DNA of 64,000 nt from Streptomyces roseolus (GCF_014649855.1 NZ_BMTV01000021.1:96502-160501); one strand, 5' to 3'; numbered from the stretch's first letter, positions 55,461-64,000 are shown. Notes: generated by a model not told the origin, from the letters alone. Numbers and translations: made by a program.

Positions 55461-56381
55461 ATGGCGGACGCGCGGAACGCACCGGACGGGATCGACACGG
55501 CACGGGTACGGCGGCTGATCGCGGCCCAGTTCCCCCAGTGGGCCGCCCTGGACGTACGAGAGGTCGCCTCGGCCGGGACCGACAACGCGCTGTTCCGGCT
55601 GGGCGACGACCTCGTCGTACGCCTCCCCAAGGCGGAAGGGGCGACGGGCCAGATCGAGAAGGAACACCGCTGGCTGCCGAGGCTGTCCCCCTCCCTGCCG
55701 CTCGCGACCCCCGTCCCCGTGGGCACCGGCGTCCCGGGGGAGGGCTTCGGCCGCCCGTGGGGCGTGTACCGGTGGCTCGACGGCGCCGACGCCTGGGCGG
55801 CGCCGGTGACCGACCCGGCCCACGCGGCGGAGGAACTGGGCCGCTTCGGCGTCGCCCTGCGCGCGGCCGACGCCACCGGCGGCCCCCGCTCCTTCCGCGG
55901 CGGCGCCGTCACCGACTGGGAGGGCGGCGCCCTCCCGCCCGCGGTGGAGGCCCTCGCCTCGGCGGGCCTCCTGGACGCGCCCACCGCGCTCGCGGCCTGG
56001 GAAGAGGTGCTGGCCCTCCCGGCCTGGGACCGGCCGCCGGTCTGGCTCCACGGCGACCTCCTCCCCGGCAACCTCCTCACCCGCGACGGCCGCCTGACCG
56101 CCGTCATCGACTTCGGCGGCCTCGGCACCGGCGACCCGGCCGCCGACCTCCTCCCCGCCTGGACCCTCCTCACCGCCGCCACCCGCCCCCTCTTCCGCGA
56201 GGCCTCCCGCCTCGACGCAGCCACCTGGGCCCGCGGCCGCGGCTGGGCCCTCTGCTGGGGCCTCGTCACCGACCACTACTACGGCGCCCTGCCCGGCCCC
56301 GGCACCGCCCCCGTCCCCAACCCCGTCCTGGCCGCCGTGGCCCGCCGAGCCTGGACCGAGGCCCTCCCCGAGTTCGGGTGA
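55461..56381 (+). CDS. Aminoglycoside-phosphotransferase-fold kinase-like protein
   Basis: The 306-residue protein has the APH fold: an N-terminal lobe with GTDNALFRLGDDLVVRLPK, the hinge YRWLDGADAW, the catalytic loop VWLHGDLLPGNLLTRDG and the metal motif VIDFGGLGTGDPAADLLPAW. Substrates in this family vary (antibiotics, sugars, other small metabolites), and none can be assigned. ATG 55461; upstream spacing to cutC is 65 bp on the same strand. Confidence 0.88.
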   Translation: MADARNAPDGIDTARVRRLIAAQFPQWAALDVREVASAGTDNALFRLGDDLVVRLPKAEGATGQIEKEHRWLPRLSPSLPLATPVPVGTGVPGEGFGRPWGVYRWLDGADAWAAPVTDPAHAAEELGRFGVALRAADATGGPRSFRGGAVTDWEGGALPPAVEALASAGLLDAPTALAAWEEVLALPAWDRPPVWLHGDLLPGNLLTRDGRLTAVIDFGGLGTGDPAADLLPAWTLLTAATRPLFREASRLDAATWARGRGWALCWGLVTDHYYGALPGPGTAPVPNPVLAAVARRAWTEALPEFG

Positions 56382-56547
56382 CGGCCGGGCCGCGCGCCGA
56401 AGCGCCCGCCGCCGCCGGCCGCCCGGCCGAGGCGCACGCCCCCGCCCGGGACACCGCCTCGACGTGCCGGACGCGGTCCCTCGTCCGGCCCTTCGACGAC
56501 CGACGCCACCGCCGGGGCTGTCGGAGCGGCGTGGTACCCATGTCCCC

Positions 56548-56982
56548 ATGACCCGGTTCCACGACTTCAACCTCAAGCTGCTCGTCATCGAGGAGCTCAT
56601 GTACCAGGCGGGGACCCTCTCCCCGGTCTACGACCTGCACGCCCGGATGGCCGGGCGGGGCATCGCCGACGCCGCCTCCCACGTCCTGGAGAACGGCCTC
56701 CACGAGGAGGTGCTGCCGGAGTCCCGGGAGTACTTCGAGGCGCTGGAGATCCCGGCGGAGCTGCTCGCCACGGTCGAGGAACTGTGCTTCGACGCGGGGG
56801 CGGACGTCTTCCGGCACTGCGCGCCCGCGTGGGACGGCGAGGACGACCTCTTCGACGTGCGGTCGCTCGACGACCTCGACCTGCTGCCGAACCTCCGCGA
56901 GGTCACGTTCGTGGAGGACGGCGTCCTCGCGGTGCCCGGCGCGGCGGACGTCTTCGCCGCACGGGGCATCACCACGGACTGA
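56548..56982 (+). CDS. Conserved hypothetical protein (DUF6892-like)
   Basis: The 144-residue acidic protein opens MTRFHDFNLKLLVIEELMYQAGTL and contains EYFEALEIPAELLATVEELCFDAGADVFRHCAPAWDGEDDLFDVRSLDDLDLLPNL-type residues. The opening resembles DUF6892-type proteins often found in contact-dependent or immunity contexts, but I am not certain. No partner toxin is visible. ATG 56548. Confidence 0.65.
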   Translation: MTRFHDFNLKLLVIEELMYQAGTLSPVYDLHARMAGRGIADAASHVLENGLHEEVLPESREYFEALEIPAELLATVEELCFDAGADVFRHCAPAWDGEDDLFDVRSLDDLDLLPNLREVTFVEDGVLAVPGAADVFAARGITTD

Positions 56983-57106
56983 CCCCGCGCCACCGTGCCC
57001 CCGCCGCCGTTCCCGTTCGCGGGCGCCCCGCCGCCGCCGTTCCGTCAGGGGCCCGCGTTCCGCCGGGGCGGTGGGCGCAGGCCAAGGCACAGGGGCGATG
57101 GTGGCG

Positions 57107-59146
57107 TCAGGCAGACGGGGCCAACTGGCCCGGCAGGGGGGCCGCGTGGACGATCGTCAGGCCGGAGACGGCTCGGGTGAGGGCGACGTACAGGCGGCGG
57201 AGCCCGGTGCGTTCGTCGGGTTCGCCGGAGACGACGGCCGCCGGCTCGTCGAGGACCACGTAGTCGTACTCCAGGCCCTTCGCGAGCGAGGCCGGGACGA
57301 GGGTGAGGCGGGACTCGGCGGTGGTCTCCTCGCCGGGGGAGAGGTGGGCGAGGCCCGCCGCCTCCAGCGCCTCCGCCAGCGGCGCGATCCGCGCGTCCGC
57401 GGCGATCAGACCGATCGAGCCCTCGTGCGCGAGCGCGTCCACGCACGCGGCGACGACCGCCGCGTCGGACGGCGCCGCCGCCTCGCGGATCTCGAAGTCG
57501 CCCGGGTTCTCCCGTACGGACTCCACCGGCGCGAGGCCCGGCGCCATGTGGGGGAGGAGGCGGGAGGCGTAGGCGATGACGTCGGTGGGGACGCGGAAGC
57601 CCGCCGTCAGCTCCTCGACGCGGGACCCCGGCTTGCCGAGGTGCGTCAGGGCCTGTTCCCAACTCGCCGTGGCCCACGGGGTGGTGCCCTGCGCCAGGTC
57701 GCCGAGGACGGTCGCCGAACCGGTCGTGCAGCGCCGCCCCACGGCCCGGTACTGCATCGGCGACAGGTCCTGCGCCTCGTCGAGGACCACGTGGCCGAGC
57801 GAGGGCGTCCGCTCGACGAGGTCCGTCGCCTCGTCGATCAGCACCGCGTCCGCCGCCGACCACTTCGCGGTCTTCACGCTCCGCGCGGGCTTCGTCCACA
57901 GCAGCAGCTTCTGTTCCTCCTCGCTCAGCACCCCTTCCGCGTGCTCCGCCAGGAACTCCGCGTCGCCGAGCAGCCGGAGCACCAGCTTCGCGGGGTCGAC
58001 CGCCGGCCAGCACTCCTTGACCATCGCCTTCACCGCCGCGTTCCGCGCGACCGCGTTCTGCACCCGGTCGTCGGGCGCCTCGCCGGCCTGCTCCATCCGT
58101 ACGAGGACGGCGTGCGCGACGCGCTGCGGCAGCGCCTCCCTGGCCGCCCCGTAGCGGATGTCGCGCGCGGCCAACTCCCGGACGATCTCCTCCAGTTCGT
58201 ACGCGGGAATCCGCCAGCGCCGCGAGCCGCGCACCACCATCAGCGGTTCCGTCGGCATCGTGACGTGCGACCGGACGGCCCGCCGCAGCACCTCCGCCAT
58301 CCGGGCGTCGCCCTTCACGACCGCGGTCGGTGCCTCGTCCGTGCCCCGCACCTCCACGTGCGCGACGAGGTCGTCGACGGTCGCCTGCTTCACCTCCAGC
58401 TCGCCGAGCGCGGGCAGCACCTGCTCGATGTACTGGAGGAAGGACCGGTTCGGCCCGATGACGAGGGTTCCGGTGCGGGCCAGCCGCTCCCGGTGCGCGT
58501 AGAGGAGGTAGGCGACGCGGTGGAGGCCGACGGCCGTCTTCCCGGTCCCGGGGCCGCCCTGCACGCACAGCGTGCCGGACAGGTCGGAGCGGACGATCTC
58601 GTCCTGTTCGGGCTGGATCGTCGCCACGATGTCCCGCATGGGGCCGACGCGCGGGCGCTCGATCTCGGCCTGGAGGAGCCGGCTGGTGCGTTCGAGCTCG
58701 GCCGGGTCGGAGAGGCGCTCGTCCTCGTACGCGGTGAGTTCGCCGCCCGTGTAGCCGAAGCGGCGGCGCAGCCCGACGTCCCGCGGGTCCTTCTTCGACG
58801 CCTGGTAGTACGGCTGGGAGACCGGCGCGCGCCAGTCGACGACCATGGGGTCGCCGTGCGCGTCGTGGACGTGCCGGCGGCCGATGTAGAAGCGCTGTCC
58901 GTGCTGGGTGGGCGGCAGGTAGTCGAGCCGGCCGAAGAAGAGCGGCGTGTGGGAGAGGTCGGCGAGCGCCTTGATGCGGTCCTCGATCTGCCGCTCCAGG
59001 ACGATCGAGTTCACCCAGTTCGCGGTGACGTCCTTGATGTCCAGCGCCTCGACCTCCTCGCGCATGGCGCGCAGGGCGGCACGGGAGGAGGCGAGGTGGG
59101 CCCGCTCGCGTACGAGCGGATCGTCGGTGGGCACGGCAGCGGACAC
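57107..59146 (-). CDS. HelD/HelR-type RNA polymerase-associated helicase-like ATPase
   Basis: The 679-residue UvrD-like ATPase has Walker A in LCVQGGPGTGKTAVGLHRVAYLLYAH, a motif-II region HVVLDEAQDLSPMQYRAVG, ELTAGFRVPTDVIAYASRLLPHM and the final motif YVALTRAVSGLTIVHA. The N-terminal coiled arm (LVRERAHLASSRAALRAMREEVE) is typical of HelD, which removes stalled RNA polymerase. In Streptomyces related HelR proteins help survive rifamycins. No rifamycin-associated palindrome was seen in the promoter, so HelD is the safer label. GTG 59146 has GGAGG 7 nt upstream. Confidence 0.88.
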   Translation of the reverse strand: MSAAVPTDDPLVRERAHLASSRAALRAMREEVEALDIKDVTANWVNSIVLERQIEDRIKALADLSHTPLFFGRLDYLPPTQHGQRFYIGRRHVHDAHGDPMVVDWRAPVSQPYYQASKKDPRDVGLRRRFGYTGGELTAYEDERLSDPAELERTSRLLQAEIERPRVGPMRDIVATIQPEQDEIVRSDLSGTLCVQGGPGTGKTAVGLHRVAYLLYAHRERLARTGTLVIGPNRSFLQYIEQVLPALGELEVKQATVDDLVAHVEVRGTDEAPTAVVKGDARMAEVLRRAVRSHVTMPTEPLMVVRGSRRWRIPAYELEEIVRELAARDIRYGAAREALPQRVAHAVLVRMEQAGEAPDDRVQNAVARNAAVKAMVKECWPAVDPAKLVLRLLGDAEFLAEHAEGVLSEEEQKLLLWTKPARSVKTAKWSAADAVLIDEATDLVERTPSLGHVVLDEAQDLSPMQYRAVGRRCTTGSATVLGDLAQGTTPWATASWEQALTHLGKPGSRVEELTAGFRVPTDVIAYASRLLPHMAPGLAPVESVRENPGDFEIREAAAPSDAAVVAACVDALAHEGSIGLIAADARIAPLAEALEAAGLAHLSPGEETTAESRLTLVPASLAKGLEYDYVVLDEPAAVVSGEPDERTGLRRLYVALTRAVSGLTIVHAAPLPGQLAPSA

Positions 59147-59390
59147 GGTGAAGCCTCCGGTCGGTACACGGATCACGGACACACGGGCACGTCGATGTGG
59201 CCGCCGGTTTCCGACCGGACGGCGGCGCTCTCCGTACGCGGACGGGAGGCGGGGAAGCCGGTGAGTCTAACTCCGGACCGGGGGGCCGGGCGAATCGGTT
59301 TCCCGTAGGGGACGGGGTCCGCCGTAAGGGTGAGCCGGGTTCCGCCCCCAGGGCGATGTGCGGCGAATGTCCGGATTCCAGAATGGAGTC

Positions 59391-59582
59391 ATGAGCGCGA
59401 CGACCTTCACCCTCGTGACCACCGTCCCCCGCCCCCGGCCCGGCCGCCTCGCGGCCACGGCCCTCCGCGCGGCCCGCGCCTTCGGCTCCGCCGCCGTCGG
59501 CGTCACCCTCCTCGGCGACCTGGGCCCGGAGGGCGCCGGCGTCCGAAACCCCCGCCCGGCGCACCTGCGGGACCGGACCTGA
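59391..59582 (+). CDS. Small basic hypothetical protein
   Basis: A 63-residue protein with a basic N-terminal half (TLVTTVPRPRPGRLAATALRAARAFGSAAVG) and the tail GVRNPRPAHLRDRT. It could be a real small actinomycete protein or chance coding; GC bias at third positions is strong, and GGAG stands just 2 nt before ATG 59391, which is close. No domain is recognisable. Confidence 0.4.
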   Translation: MSATTFTLVTTVPRPRPGRLAATALRAARAFGSAAVGVTLLGDLGPEGAGVRNPRPAHLRDRT

Positions 59583-59752
59583 CGCGGGCGTCGGGAACCC
59601 CCGCCTCGCGCGCACCCGCGAGACACGGGCCTGACGTGGGCGTCGGCGTCCCCGCCCACCCGCGGGACCGGGACCGGGACTGAGTACGCGTCCGGCACCG
59701 GCTGAGTACCCGCACCCCTGACGGCGGCCCGGCATGGTGCTGGGATGGGGCC

Positions 59753-60049
59753 ATGACGACACCGCGCCCCGCTCCCGACCCGTACGCCCCGAGCCCGCTG
59801 GCGCTCCGCGCCTTCGCGGCCTTCGGCCTGCTGCTCGTCGCGGTCTGCACGGTGGCGGCCATGGCGGTCACCCTCGACGACGCGATCTCCGGCGACGGCG
59901 TCGGCGGCGGCTTCGTCGCGGCCGGCTTCTGGGCCGTGGGCCTCGCCGCCGCGGCGGGCGTGGCGGCCCTCGTCGTGCCCCGCCGCGCCCTCGTCACCGC
60001 CCAGTACGTCCTGGCCCTCGCGGGCCCGGTCCTGGCCCTGATGGACTGA
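59753..60049 (+). CDS. Small membrane protein, three helices
   Basis: A 98-residue protein with a Pro-rich start (TTPRPAPDPYAPSPLALR) and three hydrophobic segments (AFAAFGLLLVAVCTVAAMAV, GFVAAGFWAVGLAAAAGVAALVV, LVTAQYVLALAGPVLALM). No family is evident. ATG 59753 follows GATGGGGCC. It converges on the XPB gene 41 bp away. Confidence 0.65.
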   Translation: MTTPRPAPDPYAPSPLALRAFAAFGLLLVAVCTVAAMAVTLDDAISGDGVGGGFVAAGFWAVGLAAAAGVAALVVPRRALVTAQYVLALAGPVLALMD

Positions 60050-60090
60050 CGGGCCGGGAGACGGACGGACCGGGAGACGGACGGGCCGGG

Positions 60091-61728
60091 TTACGGCGCC
60101 AGCAGCTCGTCCGCGTCGACGATCCGGTACGCGTACCCCTGCTCCGCCAGGAACCGCTGCCGGTGGGCGGCGAAGTCCTGGTCGATGGTGTCGCGGGCGA
60201 CGACCGAGTAGAAGTGCGCCTGGTGGCCGTCCGCCTTCGGGCGGAGCACCCGGCCGAGGCGCTGGGCCTCCTCCTGGCGGGAGCCGAAGGTGCCGGAGAC
60301 CTGGATGGCGACGGTCGCCTCGGGCAGGTCGATGGAGAAGTTCGCGACCTTCGACACGACGAGGACGTTGATCTCGCCGTTGCGGAAGGCGTCGAAGAGC
60401 CGCTCCCGCTCCTTGTTCGTCGTCTCGCCCTTGATGACGGGCGCGTCGAGGTGCGCGCCGAGCTCGTCGAGCTGGTCGATGTACTGGCCGATGACGAGGA
60501 TCTGCTGCCCGGCGAACTTCTTCACCAGCGCCTCCGTCACCCGCCGCTTCGTCGCCGTCGTCGCGCAGAAGCGGTACTTCTCCTCCGCCTCGGCCGTCGC
60601 GTAGGCGAGCCGCTCCGACTCCGTGAGGTTGACCCGGACCTCGACGCAGTCGGCGGGCGCGATGTACCCCTGCGCCTCGATCTCCTTCCACGGCGCGTCG
60701 AACCGCTTCGGCCCGATCAGCGAGAAGACGTCCGCCTCCTTGCCGTCCTCGCGCACCAGCGTCGCGGTCAGGCCGAGCCGCCGCCGGGCCTGGAGGTCGG
60801 CGGTGAACTTGAAGACCGGCGCGGGCAGCAGGTGCACCTCGTCGTAGACGATCAGGCCCCAGTCACGGGAGTCGAAGAGCTCCAGGTGCGGGTAGACGCC
60901 CTTCCGCCGGGTCGTGAGGACCTGGTAGGTGGCGATGGTGACGGGACGGATCTCCTTCTTCGTCCCGCTGTACTCGCCGACCTCGTCCTCGGTCAGCGAG
61001 GTCCGCCTCACCAGCTCGTTCTTCCACTGCCGGGCGGAGACGGTGTTGGTGACGAGGATCAGCGTCGTCGCCTTCGCCCTGGCCATCGCCCCGGCGCCGA
61101 CCAGCGTCTTGCCGGCGCCGCAGGGCAGCACGACGACGCCGCTGCCGCCGTGCCAGAACCCCTCGACGGCGTGCTGCTGGTACGGCCGCAGGCTCCAGCC
61201 GTCCTCGGCGAGCTCGATCGGGTGCGCCTCGCCGTCGACGTACCCGGCGAGGTCCTCGGCGGGCCAGCCCAGCTTCAGCAGCGTCTGCTTGATCTGGCCG
61301 CGCTCGGAGGGGTGCACGACCACCGTGTCGGGGTCGATCCGCGCCCCGACCAGCGGCTGCACCCGCTTCGACCGGAGGATCTCCTCGAGGACCGGCCGGT
61401 CGGTCGTGGTCAGCACCAGTCCGTGCGCGGGATGCTTGGTGAGCGTGAGCCGCCCGTACCGGTCCATGGTCTCGGCGATGTCCACGAGCAGCGCGTGCGG
61501 CACGGGGTACCGGGAGTACTCGACCAGCGCGTCCACGACCTGCTCGGCGTCGTGTCCGGCGGCCCGCGCGTTCCACAGCCCGAGCGGCGTCACCCGGTAC
61601 GTGTGGATGTGCTCGGGCGCCCGCTCCAGCTCGGCGAACGGCGCGATCGCCCGTCGGCACGCGTCGGCGAGCTCGTGGTCGACCTCCAGGAGCAGCGTCT
61701 TGTCGCTCTGGACGATCAGGCAGGACAC
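60091..61728 (-). CDS. xpb: XPB-type DNA helicase
   Basis: The 545-residue SF2 helicase opens LIVQSDKTLLLEVDHELADACRRAI and has Walker A LPCGAGKTLVGAGAMARA, DEVHLLPAP (motif II as DEVH), LGLTATLVREDGKE and the motif-VI region SGTFGSRQEEAQRLGRVLRPKADG. It is the bacterial counterpart of eukaryotic XPB. Actinobacteria commonly carry one, with a likely role in nucleotide-excision repair. The start is inferred as GTG 61728 with GGAGG 5 nt upstream. The very first residues (VSCL) seem to differ from what I recall for other Streptomyces (NGPL), which may reflect insertion of the adjacent integrase element at this spot. Confidence 0.92.
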   Translation of the reverse strand: MSCLIVQSDKTLLLEVDHELADACRRAIAPFAELERAPEHIHTYRVTPLGLWNARAAGHDAEQVVDALVEYSRYPVPHALLVDIAETMDRYGRLTLTKHPAHGLVLTTTDRPVLEEILRSKRVQPLVGARIDPDTVVVHPSERGQIKQTLLKLGWPAEDLAGYVDGEAHPIELAEDGWSLRPYQQHAVEGFWHGGSGVVVLPCGAGKTLVGAGAMARAKATTLILVTNTVSARQWKNELVRRTSLTEDEVGEYSGTKKEIRPVTIATYQVLTTRRKGVYPHLELFDSRDWGLIVYDEVHLLPAPVFKFTADLQARRRLGLTATLVREDGKEADVFSLIGPKRFDAPWKEIEAQGYIAPADCVEVRVNLTESERLAYATAEAEEKYRFCATTATKRRVTEALVKKFAGQQILVIGQYIDQLDELGAHLDAPVIKGETTNKERERLFDAFRNGEINVLVVSKVANFSIDLPEATVAIQVSGTFGSRQEEAQRLGRVLRPKADGHQAHFYSVVARDTIDQDFAAHRQRFLAEQGYAYRIVDADELLAP

Positions 61729-61756
61729 ACATACCTCCGCAGATAGGATCGTCAGC
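61729..61756. promoter_or_regulatory. 28-bp gap between XPB and integrase starts, probable attachment-site side
   Basis: Only 28 bp separate the divergent start codons of xpb and the integrase gene; they include both ribosome-binding sites. With the altered XPB N terminus, the first XPB codons (around 61705-61728) are the likely att core. Confidence 0.45.
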
Positions 61757-63397
61757 GTGACAGACACCACACCTGCCACCGCTACGGCCCGGGCCTTGCC
61801 CCGTGCCCGTCGCCCCAAGGGCGTCTCGGCCAACGCGCCGGGAATGCGCGCAGCCATCTATGTCCGCCTTTCGCGGGAAACAGAAAACTCTACCTCGCCC
61901 GAGCGTCAGCGTGCGGCCTGTGAGGCACTGTGCGCGGCCCGTGGCTGGCAGGTCATAGCCGTGGAAGAGGACATCGACGTCTCGGGCTACTCGCGCGGCC
62001 TGGACCGTCCCGGGCTTCAGCGGATCCTGGCCCGTCTCGCCGAGTTCGACGTGATCGTGTTCTTCAAGATCGACCGCCTGGCCCGCTCCACGGTGGACTT
62101 CGCGGAGATCATGAAGGTGACGCAGGCGGAGAGCGTGGCTCTCGCGTCCGCCACTGAGCCGCTGGACCTCACCTCTTCCATGGGGCGCGCGATGGCGAAG
62201 GTGATCGCGGTCTTCGCCGAGCTGGAGTCCGACACCATCGGTATGCGTGTCTCCAGCGCCCATGAACACCTGCGGCGGGAGGGCCGCTATACGGGCGGCA
62301 GGGTGCCGTACGGGTATCGGGTGGCCCCCAACCCCGACGGCGCGGGGAAGGTCCTGGAGGTCAACCCCGAGGAAGCGAAGACGATTCGCGAGATCGTGGA
62401 ACGGGTCCTCAACAAGGACTCGCTGCTCAAGATCGCAGTGGACCTCACGGAGTCCGACAAGCCGTCGCCCGGCCACTCGTCGCGTCAGACCACGGGCAAG
62501 CGCAGCGACTCCAAACGGTGGTACCCCTCCACGCTGCGGAGCCTTCTCGGGAACCCCCAGTTGCTGGGGCAGGTGATCGAGGACGGCAAGCCGATCCTGA
62601 TGACGGACGGACTACCGCTGGTCAACCGCACGCCGATCCTGGACATGGACACCTGGCAGGCGTTGCAGGACGAGCTGAGCCGGCGAGCCAATCCGGGGGA
62701 CCGACGCCGCGAAGGAACGGCGCTGCTGCGGGGGATCGTCTACTGCGCGGTGTGCCACAACCGCATGTACACGTACGTCGCCAAGGGCCGCATCCGCTAC
62801 CGGTGCATCGGCCGGCTGAAGGCCCGGCAGGCGGGCACGGAGTTGACTTGCTACGGCGTGAGCATCGCGGGTGAGGGCATGGAGCAGCACGTCACGGCGC
62901 TGTTCCTTGAGAAGTTCGGGGCGTTCCCCGTGGTGCGCATGGTGGAGCACGTGGGGGAGGACTTCCGCCCGCAGATCCGGCAGGCCAGGGAAGCGCTGGA
63001 GGACCTGGAGAAGGACCGGTACGACCGTGGTCTGTTCAAGGGCGAGGAGGGGGACGCGAGGTACGCGGCTCAGTACGCCAAGCTGGAGGAACGCCTGGCA
63101 TCACTGAACGAGAAGCAGCGCACCGCCAAGCCTGCGGGCGTGGAGGCGGTCCCGACCGGCCGGACTCACGCACAGCTCTGGAAGGACGCGGACACGGCGG
63201 GCAAGCGCGATCTGCTGCTGAACGCGGGGGCGTACGTCGAGGTCGGCATGGCCCGCAAGGGCGGCCCGAGACTGGACACTTCCCGCCTCGCGGTCCACTT
63301 CGGAGAGGACGGCGAGATCCGCCGCGCGGACGCCGACGGCAAGGACGTCGAAGCGGTCGTACAGCGCGCTGCGGCTCAGGCGCTTGAGCTGTTCTGA
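61757..63397 (+). CDS. Large serine integrase (site-specific recombinase)
   Basis: The 546-residue recombinase has the serine catalytic domain RAAIYVRLSRETENSTSPERQRAA (nucleophile Ser39), the dimer helix, FKIDRLARSTVDFAEIM with the key Arg, and AVFAELESDTIG. A recombinase domain follows (GGRVPYGYRVAPNPDGAGKVLEV), then a zinc ribbon (CAVC ... CIGR ... C) and a coiled-coil stretch near the C terminus. These are features of phage integrases such as phiC31 and R4. It probably catalysed insertion of a phage or conjugative element at the xpb gene. GTG 61757 has AGGA 8 nt upstream; ATG 61844 is an alternative. Codon use is slightly less GC-biased than in neighbours. Confidence 0.92.
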   Translation: MTDTTPATATARALPRARRPKGVSANAPGMRAAIYVRLSRETENSTSPERQRAACEALCAARGWQVIAVEEDIDVSGYSRGLDRPGLQRILARLAEFDVIVFFKIDRLARSTVDFAEIMKVTQAESVALASATEPLDLTSSMGRAMAKVIAVFAELESDTIGMRVSSAHEHLRREGRYTGGRVPYGYRVAPNPDGAGKVLEVNPEEAKTIREIVERVLNKDSLLKIAVDLTESDKPSPGHSSRQTTGKRSDSKRWYPSTLRSLLGNPQLLGQVIEDGKPILMTDGLPLVNRTPILDMDTWQALQDELSRRANPGDRRREGTALLRGIVYCAVCHNRMYTYVAKGRIRYRCIGRLKARQAGTELTCYGVSIAGEGMEQHVTALFLEKFGAFPVVRMVEHVGEDFRPQIRQAREALEDLEKDRYDRGLFKGEEGDARYAAQYAKLEERLASLNEKQRTAKPAGVEAVPTGRTHAQLWKDADTAGKRDLLLNAGAYVEVGMARKGGPRLDTSRLAVHFGEDGEIRRADADGKDVEAVVQRAAAQALELF

Positions 63398-63417
63398 GCT
63401 CTCTTGACCACTGTTCG

Positions 63418-63452
63418 CGGCCCGTTGCCGGGGAACCCCTGGCGGCGGGCCG
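63418..63452 (+). terminator. Terminator of the integrase gene
   Basis: Nested stems CGGCCCG/CGGGCCG and GCCGGGG/CCCCTGGC around a short AA loop, about 20 nt past the stop codon. Confidence 0.75.
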
Positions 63453-63502
63453 TCCGCGCTCCCAGGGGGTGCCGCCGGCTTGCTGCTCTCTCAGCGGCGG
63501 AG

Positions 63503-63598
63503 CGATGACGGAATGACGGTTCTCCCTACTTTTTTTGATTGCACATAGAAAAATAAGAGAAGAACAGATCAGGGGGTACATCCGTCATCCCGTCATCG
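63503..63598. repeat. 17-bp inverted repeat of ATGACGG units flanking an AT-rich core
   Basis: CGATGACGGAATGACGG (63503-63519) is inverted at 63582-63598 with one change. The 62 bp between contain T7 and A5 runs, the most AT-rich DNA in the window. Each arm itself holds two ATGACGG copies, like iterons or a regulator operator. Confidence 0.7.
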
Positions 63599-63872
63599 CA
63601 ACCCTGTGCAGCTGAGGGTGAGTCACGCACGCTGCGCGTGTGTGAGTAGCGGGGTGAGAGCCGCAGCCGCATCCCTTTGCGCGTGAGGGGGTGGGCGGTG
63701 GCCCCCTTCCACGCTTGACCAGCGCGTGTGGGAGCGAAAACTCTCCGCTGGCTCGTCAGGGTGTTTTCGCGGAGGCAGCGTAGCTCGGTGTGACGATCGG
63801 CGGTCGTCTCGGAAACGATGGTTATTGAGACGATCTCGTCACCCCCTCTCGGCTCTCGAAACCGTGTAGCAA

Positions 63873-63920
63873 AACCCGTCTCAGAACTCGCTCGAATCCC
63901 TTCGGGTTATGAGACGGGTT
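63873..63920. repeat. Perfect 11-bp inverted repeat AACCCGTCTCA
   Basis: The arms at 63873-63883 and 63910-63920 enclose 26 nt that contain a further AATCCC-TTC-GGGTTA near-hairpin. Confidence 0.65.
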
Positions 63921-64000
63921 GTGAGAGGTCGTTTTCACCTGCATCGGTGGGTTATCGCTGGTTTCCCAGAGTGCAGGGTCGCGGTGCCCGTGAGGCTGGG

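Larger units (their letters stand above)
63398..64000. other. Non-coding, lower-GC, repeat-rich DNA next to the integrase gene
   Basis: No gene can be supported in these 603 bp. They hold the integrase terminator, a 17-bp inverted repeat built of ATGACGG units around an AT-rich core, a GCGAAAAC/GTTTTCGC pair (63734-63770) and a perfect 11-bp inverted repeat AACCCGTCTCA/TGAGACGGGTT (63873-63920). This looks like the control and origin-like side of an integrated element. Confidence 0.6.

Noticed and set aside
59150..59390. Rifamycin-associated element expected before a HelR gene
   Set aside because: No long palindrome of that type is visible in the helicase promoter, so HelR-specific naming was not used.

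Overview
This 64 kb window is high-GC actinobacterial chromosome. Gene content, codon bias and regulatory motifs point to Streptomyces: DasR, CIRCE, CsoR and SAM-riboswitch signals, GroEL2, CdgB, OtsA/OtsB, HelD and a bacterial XPB. From memory, the order cdgB - nagA/nagK - otsB/otsA - gpgS - thrC - cysO - csp - groEL2 - murQ resembles the central core of the S. coelicolor chromosome. Most of it is therefore conserved backbone with a few accessory insertions.

Layout. 1-3.2 kb: the 5' part of an FAD monooxygenase gene, then a SenR/SenS-like two-component pair divergent from a secreted HbpS-like haem-binding protein. 3.2-8.6 kb: M1 metallopeptidase lipoprotein, TerD, ArfB-type peptidyl-tRNA hydrolase, flavin reductase and the diguanylate cyclase CdgB behind a perfect Crp/BldD-like palindrome. 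8.6-10 kb: a lone IS605-type TnpB element starting at the cdgB stop codon. 10-16.4 kb: a CBM-like membrane protein, a lower-GC secreted protein, a PfkB kinase, and nagK-nagA divergent from an orphan sugar-binding lipoprotein, both promoters carrying DasR boxes. 16.4-25.1 kb: OtsB, an imine-reductase-like enzyme with a divergent HxlR regulator, OtsA, a sortase-anchored surface protein, GpgS, and threonine synthase behind a SAM riboswitch followed by a CysO-like sulfur carrier. 25.1-28 kb: cold-shock protein and groEL2 with two CIRCE operators. 28-34.5 kb: zinc-ribbon protein, 1045-residue FG-GAP protein, methyltransferase, epimerase and a solute-binding protein.

34.5-39.9 kb is the most unusual region. 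A 66-residue peptide with eight cysteines is followed, in one direction, by a MauE/DoxX-like redox membrane protein, a MauD/TlpA-like thioredoxin, an ABC exporter and an S26 signal peptidase. A small opposing membrane protein and an HTH regulator follow. It reads as a dedicated maturation and export line for a disulfide-rich secreted peptide. 39.9-43.4 kb is a murP-murQ-RpiR MurNAc module with RpiR operators. 43.4-49.5 kb holds small conserved genes, an MFS exporter behind CsoR-type palindromes, a Ser-rich nonapeptide-repeat protein and a serine hydrolase gene broken by one in-frame stop. 50.5-55.4 kb is a copper island (csoR, copA, copZ, a secreted His-rich protein, cutC). 55.4-61.7 kb holds a kinase-like protein, a HelD-type helicase, small proteins and XPB. 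From 61.75 kb to the end lies a serine integrase divergent from XPB, then about 600 bp of lower-GC, repeat-rich non-coding DNA. This looks like one end of an integrated phage or conjugative element that continues past the window.

All functions are read from sequence motifs and general family knowledge. No database search was run.
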